Shown piece after piece: positions 26,025-35,431 of a DNA stretch of 64,000 bases (within the stretch, counting starts at the first letter, position 1; every line of letters starts with the position of its first letter). A model generated the notes under the pieces. That model searched no databases and had not been told where the DNA came from. It was given only the letters and a program-made list of their open reading frames with translations. The position numbers were made by a program, and so were the translations under genes. This DNA comes from G963663365 sp963663365 (lineage in GTDB: Bacteria > Hinthialibacterota > Hinthialibacteria > Hinthialibacterales > G963663365): assembly GCA_963663365.2 (NCBI GenBank), contig CAXXIH010000008.1, positions 1,984,001-2,048,000 on the forward strand. Direction: 5' to 3'.

Positions 26025-28304
26025 ATGACAGCGAATCGTTCTCATAATCCGGTCCAATCTCCGGGACTGCTTGACCGGCTCTTCATGCTATTGGCGGGCA
26101 CATTGCTATTCATGGTTCCTTTGGCCATGAATATGGACAATCAATTTCCCACAAGCCCGCCAGCCAAACTTCCATACCTGATTTTCGGTGTTTGTTGTTT
26201 GGCATTGGTATGGTCATTCGGATTGCTCGCCGGACGAGACTGGCATCGCTGGGATGCGCTTGGCAGCGCGTTGGTGTTATTCCTTGTCTATCTTTTGATT
26301 CGATGCCGGATCGATCCATTGCCTAATTTCAGTTGGTATGAGACCGCGCCAATGCTGGCCGGAATTCTCTGGGCAATTATTATCGCGGGCATCGTAAGAA
26401 ACCGGACACAAACGATTTGGCTGTTGCGTATAACTTGTTTTGCCGTGGTTCTCGTCACGATTTACGCCATTAGCCAAATTCTGGAATACGATCTTTTCTA
26501 CGCCATTTTTTACGGAAAGCCGGAAAAAACGTGGACTCACGAATGGCTCCAAGGCTGGCAAGTCTATTCAACTTTCGGAAATCCCAATTGGCTGGCGGGT
26601 TATTTAGGCCCCTGGTTGCTCCTAACTCCCGTTCTATTCCTGAGCGCCAAGAGCCATTGGGGGAAAACTTTGATTCTTGTGTTGAGTGCGGCGGTTATTG
26701 TTGTTTTGTTTCGAACATACGCCCGAGGGATTTGGCTCAGCATGATTGCCGGTAGTGTTGTTTTTGGCATTTGCGCAATACTGCAAGGCCGCCGTTCAAA
26801 GGGCTGGCGGATCGGATGGAAAACCATCGCCATTCCAGCTTTAGGAATTTGCATACTGTGCGCACTGATTTCTTTGACATCGGATGCCGCGGCCTGGTTT
26901 GAAGATTTTCGTTTGGGATTCCTGCTCCGCGATAACAGTATGCGGGCACGCCTGCTGCTCGCTGTGCTCGCATCAAATCTTTGGATCAAACAACCGTGGT
27001 TGGGTTGGGGGACAGACCGTTTTGCGGCCTACATGAATGGCGAGCTTTATGGACTGACCTCAGGCCCCTATGGCGAGTCGATTCGTATTTTCACACGCAA
27101 ACTCAATACATTACGTTACGACGAAACCCACAATGATTTTTTACAGGCCTTATGCGAATGGGGTGTTGTCGGATTAGCATTGCTTCTATTGGTTTTTGCA
27201 TTCACGGCGGCTTATGGCATCAAAGCATTTCAGAGAGAAAAAGCCGAAAATCGTTGCGATCTGCTTGTTCCTTGTTTGTTGGGCGCCTTCACGACCTGTC
27301 TAATGCATTTGGGATACGATTTTCCACTTCGTCTAGCAGGCGCTTCGATGATTCTGTGGATGTTGGTTGGATTGATTGGGGGTCTCGCGCGGGGGACAGA
27401 ATGCACACAATCCACAGTCGCAAAACGAATGATTCGTTCATCGGCCGCTGTGGGGGGAATTGCGCTGGCTGTGTCATTCATGTACACCGCGCCCGCGTGG
27501 GTGGCCGCCGGTTTCCACCTCAATCATGGAATCAACAACCGGACCGCCGGTGTTGAGGCGCTCAGAATCGAGTACACATCATACGCCCGAGAGGCATTCG
27601 CATCGGCAAACGATCATTTTGACCGTGCCGCCAAAATACAGCCTGAGAACGGTGAGATTTACTACAACTGGGGTTTATCCTACCTCTTCTCAAACGGCCT
27701 AATGGATAATTACCTGCAGCGCGCACAAGATCGCCTGGAAAAAGCCGAAACAACATTTGTCACACAAGAATTCTTTTTCCATAAGGCAACAGTCTATTTG
27801 GCCCGGCGGAGATTCCGCGAAGCCATTGCCGCCTTGGAACGAGTGCTTTCCAACGATTCACATTATCCGAACGCCCATTACCTTATGGGGCGCGCCTATT
27901 ATGTGATGGGCGGAACAGATGGAAAAAACAGCCTGAAAGCAGCCGAGGAATTTCGAAAAGAATTATCGGAAAATCCGCAGCATATCGATGCCCTAAAACA
28001 TTTGGGTGAACTGCAATTCACGAATTTCAGAGATACTTCCGGGGCTGAAATAACATACAAACAGATTATTGAAATCAATCCGCTCACCGCAATCGCACAA
28101 GAGCGACTCGGTTACATATACGCAGAACCGGGTCCCCGCTATGATGCGGAGAAGGCACGCGAACATCTTGTGACGGCTCGTCAGATCTACCGTGAAACGG
28201 GGCAGACACAAGATGTTAACCGGGTGAGTACAAAACTCGACGCTTTGCCAAGTCCGGTATTTCAGTCCGCATCGCCGATGCAGACAACCGATGAGGAACC
28301 ATGA
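26025..28304 (+). CDS. O-antigen ligase/polymerase-like membrane protein with TPR domain
   Basis: A 759-residue protein. Residues ~15-470 hold about 12 transmembrane helices with the Wzy_C/WaaL pattern: YARGIWLSMIAGS, WLGWGTDRFAAYM and the periplasmic His-containing ETHNDFLQALCEWGVVGL. Residues ~520-740 are several tetratricopeptide repeats (FDRAAKIQPENGEIYYNWG, FREAIAALERVLSNDSHYPN). The family polymerises or attaches undecaprenyl-linked glycans at the periplasmic face. TPR-tailed versions occur in candidate phyla and may recruit partners. Its stop overlaps the start of the following permease by 4 bp. Confidence 0.85.
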   Translation: MTANRSHNPVQSPGLLDRLFMLLAGTLLFMVPLAMNMDNQFPTSPPAKLPYLIFGVCCLALVWSFGLLAGRDWHRWDALGSALVLFLVYLLIRCRIDPLPNFSWYETAPMLAGILWAIIIAGIVRNRTQTIWLLRITCFAVVLVTIYAISQILEYDLFYAIFYGKPEKTWTHEWLQGWQVYSTFGNPNWLAGYLGPWLLLTPVLFLSAKSHWGKTLILVLSAAVIVVLFRTYARGIWLSMIAGSVVFGICAILQGRRSKGWRIGWKTIAIPALGICILCALISLTSDAAAWFEDFRLGFLLRDNSMRARLLLAVLASNLWIKQPWLGWGTDRFAAYMNGELYGLTSGPYGESIRIFTRKLNTLRYDETHNDFLQALCEWGVVGLALLLLVFAFTAAYGIKAFQREKAENRCDLLVPCLLGAFTTCLMHLGYDFPLRLAGASMILWMLVGLIGGLARGTECTQSTVAKRMIRSSAAVGGIALAVSFMYTAPAWVAAGFHLNHGINNRTAGVEALRIEYTSYAREAFASANDHFDRAAKIQPENGEIYYNWGLSYLFSNGLMDNYLQRAQDRLEKAETTFVTQEFFFHKATVYLARRRFREAIAALERVLSNDSHYPNAHYLMGRAYYVMGGTDGKNSLKAAEEFRKELSENPQHIDALKHLGELQFTNFRDTSGAEITYKQIIEINPLTAIAQERLGYIYAEPGPRYDAEKAREHLVTARQIYRETGQTQDVNRVSTKLDALPSPVFQSASPMQTTDEEP

Positions 28305-29257
28305 GCCGAGGGAATCTAAGAAATCTTCGTAACGGTCTTTTATTTATCTCCCCCTGGATCGTGGGTTTCGGCCTTTTTTTGTTTTATCCATTGGCGGACA
28401 GTTTTTATCATTCATTTTGCGACTACTCCGGACTCTCAACCAGTGAATGGGTTGGCCTGAGAAATTATGAAACGCTTTTTAAAGATACGGTTTTCCTGTA
28501 CTCAATTTGGAATACAGCCTATGTAACCGTGCTCATTTTGCCGTTGACATTGGTTGTGGCGCTTTCGCTCGCTTTGCTTCTATCAACCAACGTTCGCGGT
28601 ATGGGCATTTACCGAACTCTGCTATTTCTGCCCAGTCTTGTTCCGCTTGTAGCTTTGGGACTTATGTGGCGTTGGATTTTCAACACGCAGTTCGGTGTAC
28701 TCAACATCGCCTTAAATAATCTATTTCAGTTTATCGGTGGCGCATTGGGTTTGAGTTATGAAGAAATTGCAAAGGCTCCCGGTTGGTTACAAGATCCCAA
28801 TTGGTCAAAACCGGCGATCGTCATCGCCTCGCTATGGGGCTGCGGTCATGCCATGGTGATTTATCTGGCAGGCTTAATGGAAGTCCCGGCTCACCTTTAC
28901 GAACAAGCATCCATCGATGGTGGGGGATTATTCCGTAAGATTTATCACGTCACGCTTCCCATGATCTCCCCGGTCATTTATTTCAACACCATTATGGCCA
29001 TTATCTGGAACCTGCAAATCTTTGCATTGCCTTATGTCATCAGCATGTCCGGAACCGGATCCGGTACCGGCACTCCCGGTGGTCCGGCGCGTTCAACCAC
29101 AATGTATGCCATGTATCTGTTTGATCAGGCATTTAAATATTTCGAGATGGGCTATGCCAGCGCGATGGCCTGGATTCTCTTTGTCGTGACCGTTGTGCTG
29201 ACTCTATTAGCCACACGTTTTTCAAAAAGCCATGTACACTACGCCGATACCAATTAA
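28301..29257 (+). CDS. Sugar ABC transporter permease, MalF/UgpA type
   Basis: A 318-residue inner-membrane permease of carbohydrate ABC importers (CUT1). It has six main helices and the EAA loop LYEQASIDGGGLFRKIYHVT that docks onto the ATPase. It begins at ATG 28301 overlapping the TPR-ligase stop (ATGA) and overlaps the next permease by 26 bp. A matching solute-binding protein and ATP-binding subunit are absent nearby, so either a shared ATPase elsewhere drives it or the set is split. A Gly/Thr-rich insertion (GTGSGTGTPGGPA) lies before the last helices. Confidence 0.93.
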   Translation: MSRGNLRNLRNGLLFISPWIVGFGLFLFYPLADSFYHSFCDYSGLSTSEWVGLRNYETLFKDTVFLYSIWNTAYVTVLILPLTLVVALSLALLLSTNVRGMGIYRTLLFLPSLVPLVALGLMWRWIFNTQFGVLNIALNNLFQFIGGALGLSYEEIAKAPGWLQDPNWSKPAIVIASLWGCGHAMVIYLAGLMEVPAHLYEQASIDGGGLFRKIYHVTLPMISPVIYFNTIMAIIWNLQIFALPYVISMSGTGSGTGTPGGPARSTTMYAMYLFDQAFKYFEMGYASAMAWILFVVTVVLTLLATRFSKSHVHYADTN

Positions 29258-30203
29258 ACGTTTCTGGGTGCGCGTGGTGGTCCACGTGTCGCTCATCGCC
29301 GCCGCGATGGTGTTTGCATTTCCTTTTTATTGGCTGGCGACTTCGGCGGTGAAACCGCTGCCGGAAGTAATGCGCCTGCCCATCTCCTGGTGGCCCAGTG
29401 AATGGCAATGGGATAATTATTGGAACGCGCTTACATTCAGCGAAGATACCTCACCGTACTACCAAAACTGGGATGGATTTTGGGCCGCGGTCACATTGAA
29501 CGGCAAGGGTGAAGGTTCCGCATGGCAACAATGCAGAGAAGCCTGGAGTTTTTTCTTTGACGCATTCTTTGTTCGGTGTGTGGGCAACACATTATTTGTC
29601 GCGATCATGGGCGTTTTAGGCACCATCATCAGCAACGGCCTGGTAGCCTATGGTTTTTCGCGTATTGTATGGCCGGGCCGCGAGGTATGTTTTTTCCTCA
29701 CGCTGGCCACGATGATGGTTCCCTTCCCGGTCATCATGATTCCGCTCTTCATCACTTTCGCGAAATTGGGCTGGGTGGGTACTTTGTATCCGCTTTGGGT
29801 TCCTTATTGGTTCGGAAACGCATTCAATATCTTTTTGTTGCGCCAATTCTTCCGGACGATTCCTCAAGACCTTTCCGATGCCGGACGGATCGATGGGTGC
29901 TCCGAATTGGGAATCTTTGCACGCGTGATACTTCCATTGGCCAAACCCGCCCTGGCAGTGGTTGCGCTCTTTCATTTTCTTTACGCCTGGAACGATTTCC
30001 TCGGCCCCCTAATCTACTTGACCGATCAGGATACCTACACGCTATCTTTGGCGCTCTTTTTCTACCAATCGCAAAAAGGCGGTACGGATTGGAACCTGCT
30101 CATGGCCGCATGCACAATGATGATTACACCTATCATCATTGTTTTCTTTGTCGCGCAACGTAGTCTTATATCGGGGATTACCCTTACCGGTCTAAAGGGA
30201 TAA
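29232..30203 (+). CDS. Sugar ABC transporter permease, MalG/UgpE type
   Basis: A 323-residue partner permease with six helices and the EAA loop DAGRIDGCSELGIFARVILP. Between helix 1 and the core lies an insertion of about 70 residues (residues ~55-110, EWQWDNYWNALTFSEDTSP...), larger than in MalG and probably periplasmic. Translation is coupled to the upstream permease by a 26-bp overlap. The substrate is unknown, and the position after a glycan cluster suggests an oligosaccharide. Confidence 0.92.
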   Translation: MYTTPIPIKRFWVRVVVHVSLIAAAMVFAFPFYWLATSAVKPLPEVMRLPISWWPSEWQWDNYWNALTFSEDTSPYYQNWDGFWAAVTLNGKGEGSAWQQCREAWSFFFDAFFVRCVGNTLFVAIMGVLGTIISNGLVAYGFSRIVWPGREVCFFLTLATMMVPFPVIMIPLFITFAKLGWVGTLYPLWVPYWFGNAFNIFLLRQFFRTIPQDLSDAGRIDGCSELGIFARVILPLAKPALAVVALFHFLYAWNDFLGPLIYLTDQDTYTLSLALFFYQSQKGGTDWNLLMAACTMMITPIIIVFFVAQRSLISGITLTGLKG

Positions 30204-30266
30204 GACTCATTTGCGCATCGACAAAGCGCACAAGTAATCGAATAATTCCGGGAAGCCATTTACACT

Positions 30267-31169
30267 ATGCAATTCGCTATCGACAACGAACTTCAATCAC
30301 ATCTGGAAGCTGTGTGCATCGACATTTTGGGAACCGCCGATGTTCTTGAGGGCGGGCACGATATTAAAACAAAGAAACCGGGCGATGTGCTTATTCAAGC
30401 GGATATCGTGTGCGACCAAAAATACAAAGAAGCGGCAGACAAACTGGGCGTGCACTATCACAGCGAAGAAACGCGCGGCGATTTTAGCGTATGCGAAAAC
30501 GATGAAGTTCTGATTCTGGCCGATCCGATTGACGGCAGCAGCGAATTCGGACGTTATGGCCCGAGACGGACTCCAATTGTGACCTCGGCATTGGCGTTGC
30601 GCGGCACGGAAGTTATTGGAGCGGTAACGGGCGATCTGTGGAATCAAACTGTTTATGGGCTCGATGCAGATGGGCTTTATGTCTTCGCCAAAGAGGCGGG
30701 AAAACAGAACCGGCGGTACATTCGACTTGGCGAAGAACGCAAAAAGGCAAAACTCAAAGATGTCTGTGTGGCCGCATATACCCCCAACAAGTGGCTTATG
30801 GATTTGATCTATCCCGGCTTATATGAAGGCGCGGAACGTGTCTGTACCAATGCCGGTATCGCCTATGCGCTTTGTGTTGTCGAGATGAAGGTTTCGCATG
30901 CTATTTGCGCTTCAATCGAGACCAAACCGGTCGATCTATTTGAGCATATCGGCGCAATCATGGCCTCACGTGCGGGCGCTCATGTGTCACGTTTGGATGG
31001 TTCTGAGTTTTTGAGCGATCCAAGGCATTTGCAGACGAGCATCACGGCCACATCCAAACAGCTGGCCGATGATGTCTGGGCGCATGTTCAGGAGCAATAT
31101 CAGCGCGCAGGAATGCCGCATGATGTTTTGGCCGATACACCTGAAGCCAAACCGTTTCAAAAATCCTGA
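30267..31169 (+). CDS. Inositol-monophosphatase-fold enzyme
   Basis: A 300-residue protein of the Mg-dependent IMPase/FBPase/CysQ superfamily. The metal-binding Glu in HYHSEETRG and the LADPIDGSSEFGRYG motif are present. The second signature (normally WDxAAGxxL) is replaced by VDLFEHIGAIMASRAGAHV, so the substrate pocket is unusual. Candidate substrates are a sugar phosphate or PAP. It begins 63 bp after the MalG-like permease and could belong to the same transcript, for example to recycle a sugar phosphate. Activity is predicted but less certain than the fold. Confidence 0.75.
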   Translation: MQFAIDNELQSHLEAVCIDILGTADVLEGGHDIKTKKPGDVLIQADIVCDQKYKEAADKLGVHYHSEETRGDFSVCENDEVLILADPIDGSSEFGRYGPRRTPIVTSALALRGTEVIGAVTGDLWNQTVYGLDADGLYVFAKEAGKQNRRYIRLGEERKKAKLKDVCVAAYTPNKWLMDLIYPGLYEGAERVCTNAGIAYALCVVEMKVSHAICASIETKPVDLFEHIGAIMASRAGAHVSRLDGSEFLSDPRHLQTSITATSKQLADDVWAHVQEQYQRAGMPHDVLADTPEAKPFQKS

Positions 31170-31353
31170 ATAGCCGACCTACGGGATCACAAATCCAAAT
31201 CGCGTGGCGAGTAGAAGTCAGACGACGGCTCATTCCGGCTTTTGCGGAGGCGTATCAATAAATCCATAGCCAGCCAATGAATAGCCTCGCGCACATAGGG
31301 GATTCGGCCCAATGTGCATAAATAAAGCCGAAAAAACACAAGCCGTAGCGGGG

Positions 31354-32316
31354 TTAGGTACATACGCGAAACACCTCATATGCACTCTGAAGATAATTGA
31401 TCGCCAGATGTACACAGTGCCGGTCATCCAACCAGGCCGGATTGATGGCTTTCCGGGCGCCAATGGCCGCAAGATGGCGATCAACAACGTCTTGCTCCCC
31501 CAATAATACAAAAGCCAGCGGGTAGAAGTACTGGGTTCGGCGCGTCATTGTTTTAGCGGAAAATGTCCCATCAGGATGCAGAGCCTGCCTAACCGGCAAC
31601 ATGCCGTTCATGATCGCTTCATACCCCATCTCATCCCGTGTCCGCCGGACATACAGTGTCAGTAAATAAAGCGTAATCGTCTGCAATCCAAGATCGAATC
31701 CCATTGATTCAGGGAAGACACCCTTAGAACTTTGCGATTGAAGCAGGTTAACGAGCTTCTTCCGCCCGGAATCGACAAAGCGGCGTTCGTCCAACATCCG
31801 TCCTACGGTATCGAGAACCAGAATCGCCGCGGCCCGTTTGTGAGAAGCCAAGGGACGATCATGATGCGAGAGCCAGTGGCACGCCCGGCGGAGTTCCTCA
31901 TGAGGCGGCTCCGAATCCAGCAGTTGAATAGCCTCAACAATACCCCAGCTTGAGAATGCCGTGGCTGAGAAACTGTTTTCATGAGGATAGAATTCATTAA
32001 AGGATCCATTCCTCTCTTGTATCAAAGTCCAAAACTCAATCGCTGCTTCGGCCCAATGGCGTATCTTTTCTTGACCGGCAAAGGGATTGTATTCCTCTTC
32101 AAGCAAATAGAGCATCGACAAAAAATGGGCGGTTTCCTGTGCGCGGGCATTGGCCGCATCGATCTGCCGGTAGTGCCAATAGGGCCGGTCGAAACAGCCA
32201 TACAGATCGGAGTTGGGATTGCGGTCTCCCAATCCAAGTATGCGTTCGACTTGCCATACGGCGAGTTCGCCATAGGCATCGGTTAAAGATCGTTCAACAG
32301 GTGGCTGTTCGCTCAT
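31354..32316 (-). CDS. Alpha/alpha-toroid-like protein of unknown function
   Basis: About 320 residues from ATG 32316 (MSEQPPVERSLTDAYGELAV). A longer frame from 32412 overlaps the upstream gene by 17 bp and adds an unlikely leader. The sequence is a series of helix pairs: YGCFDRPYWHYRQIDAANAR, FLSMLYLLEEEYNPF and LLTLYVRRTRDEMGYEAIM. The FDRxYWxYRxxD/xxNA pattern recalls the (alpha/alpha)6 toroids of heparinase- and polysaccharide-lyase-like proteins found near glycan genes, but no catalytic set is certain. There is no signal peptide. It lies directly downstream of the FliG-M-like membrane protein and is probably co-transcribed with it. Confidence 0.6.
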   Translation of the reverse strand: MSEQPPVERSLTDAYGELAVWQVERILGLGDRNPNSDLYGCFDRPYWHYRQIDAANARAQETAHFLSMLYLLEEEYNPFAGQEKIRHWAEAAIEFWTLIQERNGSFNEFYPHENSFSATAFSSWGIVEAIQLLDSEPPHEELRRACHWLSHHDRPLASHKRAAAILVLDTVGRMLDERRFVDSGRKKLVNLLQSQSSKGVFPESMGFDLGLQTITLYLLTLYVRRTRDEMGYEAIMNGMLPVRQALHPDGTFSAKTMTRRTQYFYPLAFVLLGEQDVVDRHLAAIGARKAINPAWLDDRHCVHLAINYLQSAYEVFRVCT

Positions 32317-32395
32317 TCTTTTCCCAGGATGCGTGACAGCAACTGCAATTACAAGAGCCGAATTCAAATCATCATGCCGAATGACGATAAACAGG

Positions 32396-33760
32396 CTATT
32401 GAGCCGATTCACTGACGGGATGTTGGCAGTTCTGAGTTCCTTTGGAAAGCGTCCACACGGCTGACGGAAGAATTAACGCCAAGACCCCGGTAAGAAAACA
32501 GGAATCGCTCATATCGGTGGAAACAAGCAACACAAGCAAATAAAGGAGCGCCGCAGGGAACAACCGGCGCATAAACCAAGGCTTTCGGTAAAGATTCCAA
32601 AGAGCGGCAATCCAAAGCGGAAGAAATACAGTCAAGGTATACAGCGTTGCAAGTTGTCTGAGATTCCGGTCTAAATAATAGGCCCAGTCGTAATAACGGT
32701 CCCGGACTCCCAGTCCATACCGCGGCAGAAAGTAAATGGCTGCGGCTGCGGCAAGATACACCAAAACCCACCCCCAACTTCCGGTACTGCGCTTCTCCTC
32801 TGATACGGACGGAACCGCCTTAATGCGTGCTTTGATCTCGCTTTTAAGAACACGATCCAGGTCGATAAGGATGTCATCCTGAACCGGCTCCATTTCCCCA
32901 AGGCGGCGGGCGACTTCTTTCTGGAGATCATCCGGTAAACGCTCAAGCAGCGTAGCGCCCCGGTCAGGCTCCAAATGGGCCAGAACCACCGCCAGTGTTT
33001 GAGGATGCTCGTTACGGACGATTTCATAAATCATGTCAACCGGGATACCCGTAAGCCACGCAAAGGGCCGCTCTGTCTGCTCCGGAGGCATTTCCGGGAT
33101 GGTGTCATCATTTGACGGTTTCTTCTGAGGCAAAGCAAGGAGAATATATGCAAAGACAAGAATCAGCGGGAAAGCGTTGTTTAGCAATCCGATACATATC
33201 GTAACCAGCAAGAAAACGTGGGCCTTGCGGCGTTCGTCTCCGGCCGTGGATGTCAGCCGTTCCAATAACAAAATCCCGGCAAAAAACACGGACTGCCCGA
33301 ATAGCGCTGTAGAGGATTCAATCGTATATGAAAACGCCAAGGCCTGGAAAAGCCAGAAAAGCAGGATTCCACAAAAGGATAACAACGGAGAAAACCAAAC
33401 CAGAAGCAAACGAAGGAGCCATGAAGTACAGAAGAAAATGACGGCGAAACACAACAAAAATTCAACGATCAGAAACGCATTTTTATACTCGAATACACCA
33501 AACACCGCCCGGCAAAAAAAATCGACAGCGCTTGGTATAAGGAGATGATATTGCTGTGGAGCGGCGGCATCCGCCATCAATATCTCTTCATGAAGGCTGA
33601 GTGCTTCAGGCAAAAGAGGCTTACTAATCCAAATATGATGAAAAATGGAAAAAAATAGGGCGATCTGGAAAATCAATAACCACTGGAATCCCGGAGATGG
33701 GATGCCAGTAGGAATGTTTTGTGCCGAAGAGCCGGAATTGTCGGGAGATGGAAAAAGCAT
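32396..33760 (-). CDS. Polytopic membrane protein with FliG-middle-like domain
   Basis: A 454-residue protein. Residues ~25-215 contain about six hydrophobic helices. A cytoplasmic segment (residues ~242-320, bases 32801-33037) closely resembles the FliG middle domain: VDMIYEIVRNEHPQTLAVVL with the conserved EHPQ motif at 251-254, AHLEPDRGATLLERLPDDLQ and a run of charged helices to KSEIKARIKAV. Four more helices follow (residues ~338-440). FliG-M normally contacts FliM in the flagellar rotor, but no flagellar gene is in the window. It is possibly a protein-interaction module in an envelope glycan system. The overall family is not recognised. Confidence 0.65.
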   Translation of the reverse strand: MLFPSPDNSGSSAQNIPTGIPSPGFQWLLIFQIALFFSIFHHIWISKPLLPEALSLHEEILMADAAAPQQYHLLIPSAVDFFCRAVFGVFEYKNAFLIVEFLLCFAVIFFCTSWLLRLLLVWFSPLLSFCGILLFWLFQALAFSYTIESSTALFGQSVFFAGILLLERLTSTAGDERRKAHVFLLVTICIGLLNNAFPLILVFAYILLALPQKKPSNDDTIPEMPPEQTERPFAWLTGIPVDMIYEIVRNEHPQTLAVVLAHLEPDRGATLLERLPDDLQKEVARRLGEMEPVQDDILIDLDRVLKSEIKARIKAVPSVSEEKRSTGSWGWVLVYLAAAAAIYFLPRYGLGVRDRYYDWAYYLDRNLRQLATLYTLTVFLPLWIAALWNLYRKPWFMRRLFPAALLYLLVLLVSTDMSDSCFLTGVLALILPSAVWTLSKGTQNCQHPVSESAQ

Positions 33761-34181
33761 TACCTACAACTCCTGAAATCCGGGCAGCCATGCTGCTGAC
33801 AGCCTGCCACCAAATCCTCACAATACAAAGAAAATCCAACAATTGATGCTAATAAGAATAAAAGACCGGTAAAATCACCCAAAGAACGAGACTGATCCCG
33901 CATTGCGATACGGAGACAAAAGTAAGGCACTATCATGGTTGCATCGCCTAGCGGAACCGCCTGGATCCGGAACAGCTGAGCAAGGACTCAAACGCCGGAT
34001 TGCCCACGCCAGGTTCAAATCGTACCATTCGCTCCGGTGCTTGAGGTCTCGCTTCGCCTTCATCAACATAGTATACTTCTTAACATCTTAGAAGTATGGA
34101 GACCAGCACAGGGGCAATCGGGAGACACTTTGGAGGATAGCCTTCTCGGCGTATCAAAATCCTCCGGCAAGAGAGTATGCG
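33761..34181. other. Intergenic, divergent region with one hairpin
   Basis: A 421-bp gap between divergent genes. ATACTTCT (34073-34080) and AGAAGTAT (34090-34097) form an 8-bp hairpin without a T-run, about 85 bp before the plus-strand gene. A T-loop-like GGTTCAAATC near 34013 does not fold into a tRNA. Nothing else was recognised. Confidence 0.4.
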
Positions 34182-34544
34182 ATGAGTGCAAACGAAAAAG
34201 GAAAACAGCGAGTTATTCGGGACGGTCTTTCCAATGAATTGATGTCTGTGCTATTGCGGGCCACCGATTATGTGGATCATATGGACTTGACCGAAACTGA
34301 ACGCGCGGATTTGCAAATATCACATAACGAAGTTGAATTTCTGCATGAACAGCTTCAAGGAATCGAACAAAAAATCGAAGAAGTAATTGCGAATGGCAAA
34401 CGGAGTGAAGCCGGAGAACTCATGCGTGAAGCAATGACCGTCCGCCAAGAACTACTACTGCGGATGAACAAAGGGTTTTCACAGATTGTGAAGATATTTC
34501 TGCCGGTATTGTTCGGTTCATCTTCTGAAGAGGAAGACAACTAA
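34182..34544 (+). CDS. Small coiled-coil protein of unknown function
   Basis: A 120-residue acidic, helical cytoplasmic protein (MSANEKGKQRVIRDGL...). Residues ~60-95 form a coiled coil (HNEVEFLHEQLQGIEQKIEEV), and the end is hydrophobic then acidic (GFSQIVKIFLPVLFGSSSEEEDN). ATG 34182 has GAGAG six bases upstream. It stands alone between divergent and convergent neighbours. No family is recognised. Confidence 0.6.
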   Translation: MSANEKGKQRVIRDGLSNELMSVLLRATDYVDHMDLTETERADLQISHNEVEFLHEQLQGIEQKIEEVIANGKRSEAGELMREAMTVRQELLLRMNKGFSQIVKIFLPVLFGSSSEEEDN

Positions 34545-34600
34545 ATCCATATACATTCGGATTTGCTACTCAAAACGACATTCGTTCTCGAGCGCGAAGA

Positions 34601-35362
34601 CTATGCTCCGACATGCGACTTCAGGGTCAAACGTACGCGCTCCACATCCTCCAAGGTATTGATACCATGCCAAGGGTGAGGCGTTGTCAGCATCTTGACG
34701 CGGACGCCGTGCTCCAGCAGCCGAAGCTGTTCCAGACTCTCGGCAATTTCCAATGAACTGCGCGGCCAGCATGCAAAACGCGATACGACCTCGCGCCGAA
34801 ATGCGTAGACACCAATATGCAGCCAATAATTTGCGGGACGTTGATTCCAAACCGCATCTTCGCGCTTTCGCCAATACGGAACAGGAAGACGTGAGAAATA
34901 AAGCGCCATGTGTTGTTCATCAACAACGACTTTGACGTAATTGATGTTATTGACATCTTCCTCTGCATGAAGCGGCGCCATCAGGCTCACAAGTTCAGTA
35001 TCGGGGTTTTCTTGGAAGACAGCCAGCAGCCGGTCCAAGTCTTTGGGATCGACTTGAGGTTCGTCGCCCTGAAGATTGAGAACAATATCAAACGCTTCGT
35101 CAATCTCTTCCATCGCCCTGGCCACACGGTCACTGCCGGTGGGCAGGCTGACCGGTGTCATGACCGATTTTCCGCCGAATCCCATCACCTCATCGCAAAT
35201 GCGCGGGTCATCGGTAGCCACAACAACATCATCTACTAACTCGGCGGCTTTGGCTCTCTCATAAACCCTGCGAATTAGAGTTTTGCCATTCAAATCGATC
35301 AGTGGCTTGCCGGGCAAGCGAACTGAGCCATAACGAGAAGGTATCACACAGACAGCGCGCAT
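34601..35362 (-). CDS. kdsB: CMP-Kdo synthetase (3-deoxy-manno-octulosonate cytidylyltransferase)
   Basis: A 253-residue GT-A-like cytidylyltransferase that activates Kdo with CTP for the inner core of lipopolysaccharide. Motifs are IPSRYGSVRLPGKPLIDLNG at the CTP site, VVATDDPRI, the LPTGSDRVARA loop and the metal-binding LNLQGDEPQVDP. The length fits the family. This is independent evidence, beside the lpx genes, for a Kdo-containing outer membrane. The gene is isolated, with a symporter upstream on the same strand about 70 bp away. Confidence 0.97.
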   Translation of the reverse strand: MRAVCVIPSRYGSVRLPGKPLIDLNGKTLIRRVYERAKAAELVDDVVVATDDPRICDEVMGFGGKSVMTPVSLPTGSDRVARAMEEIDEAFDIVLNLQGDEPQVDPKDLDRLLAVFQENPDTELVSLMAPLHAEEDVNNINYVKVVVDEQHMALYFSRLPVPYWRKREDAVWNQRPANYWLHIGVYAFRREVVSRFACWPRSSLEIAESLEQLRLLEHGVRVKMLTTPHPWHGINTLEDVERVRLTLKSHVGA

Positions 35363-35431
35363 AATCTTTGAATTTATTGCTTGGAGCCGAAAGCGTCAAT
35401 CGCCACAGGAAACATAGGGAGCGCCGGTTCT

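Noticed and set aside
33950..34070. T-loop-like GGTTCAAATC suggesting a tRNA
   Set aside because: The flanking bases do not pair into a T-stem, and no acceptor or anticodon arm can be formed on either strand.
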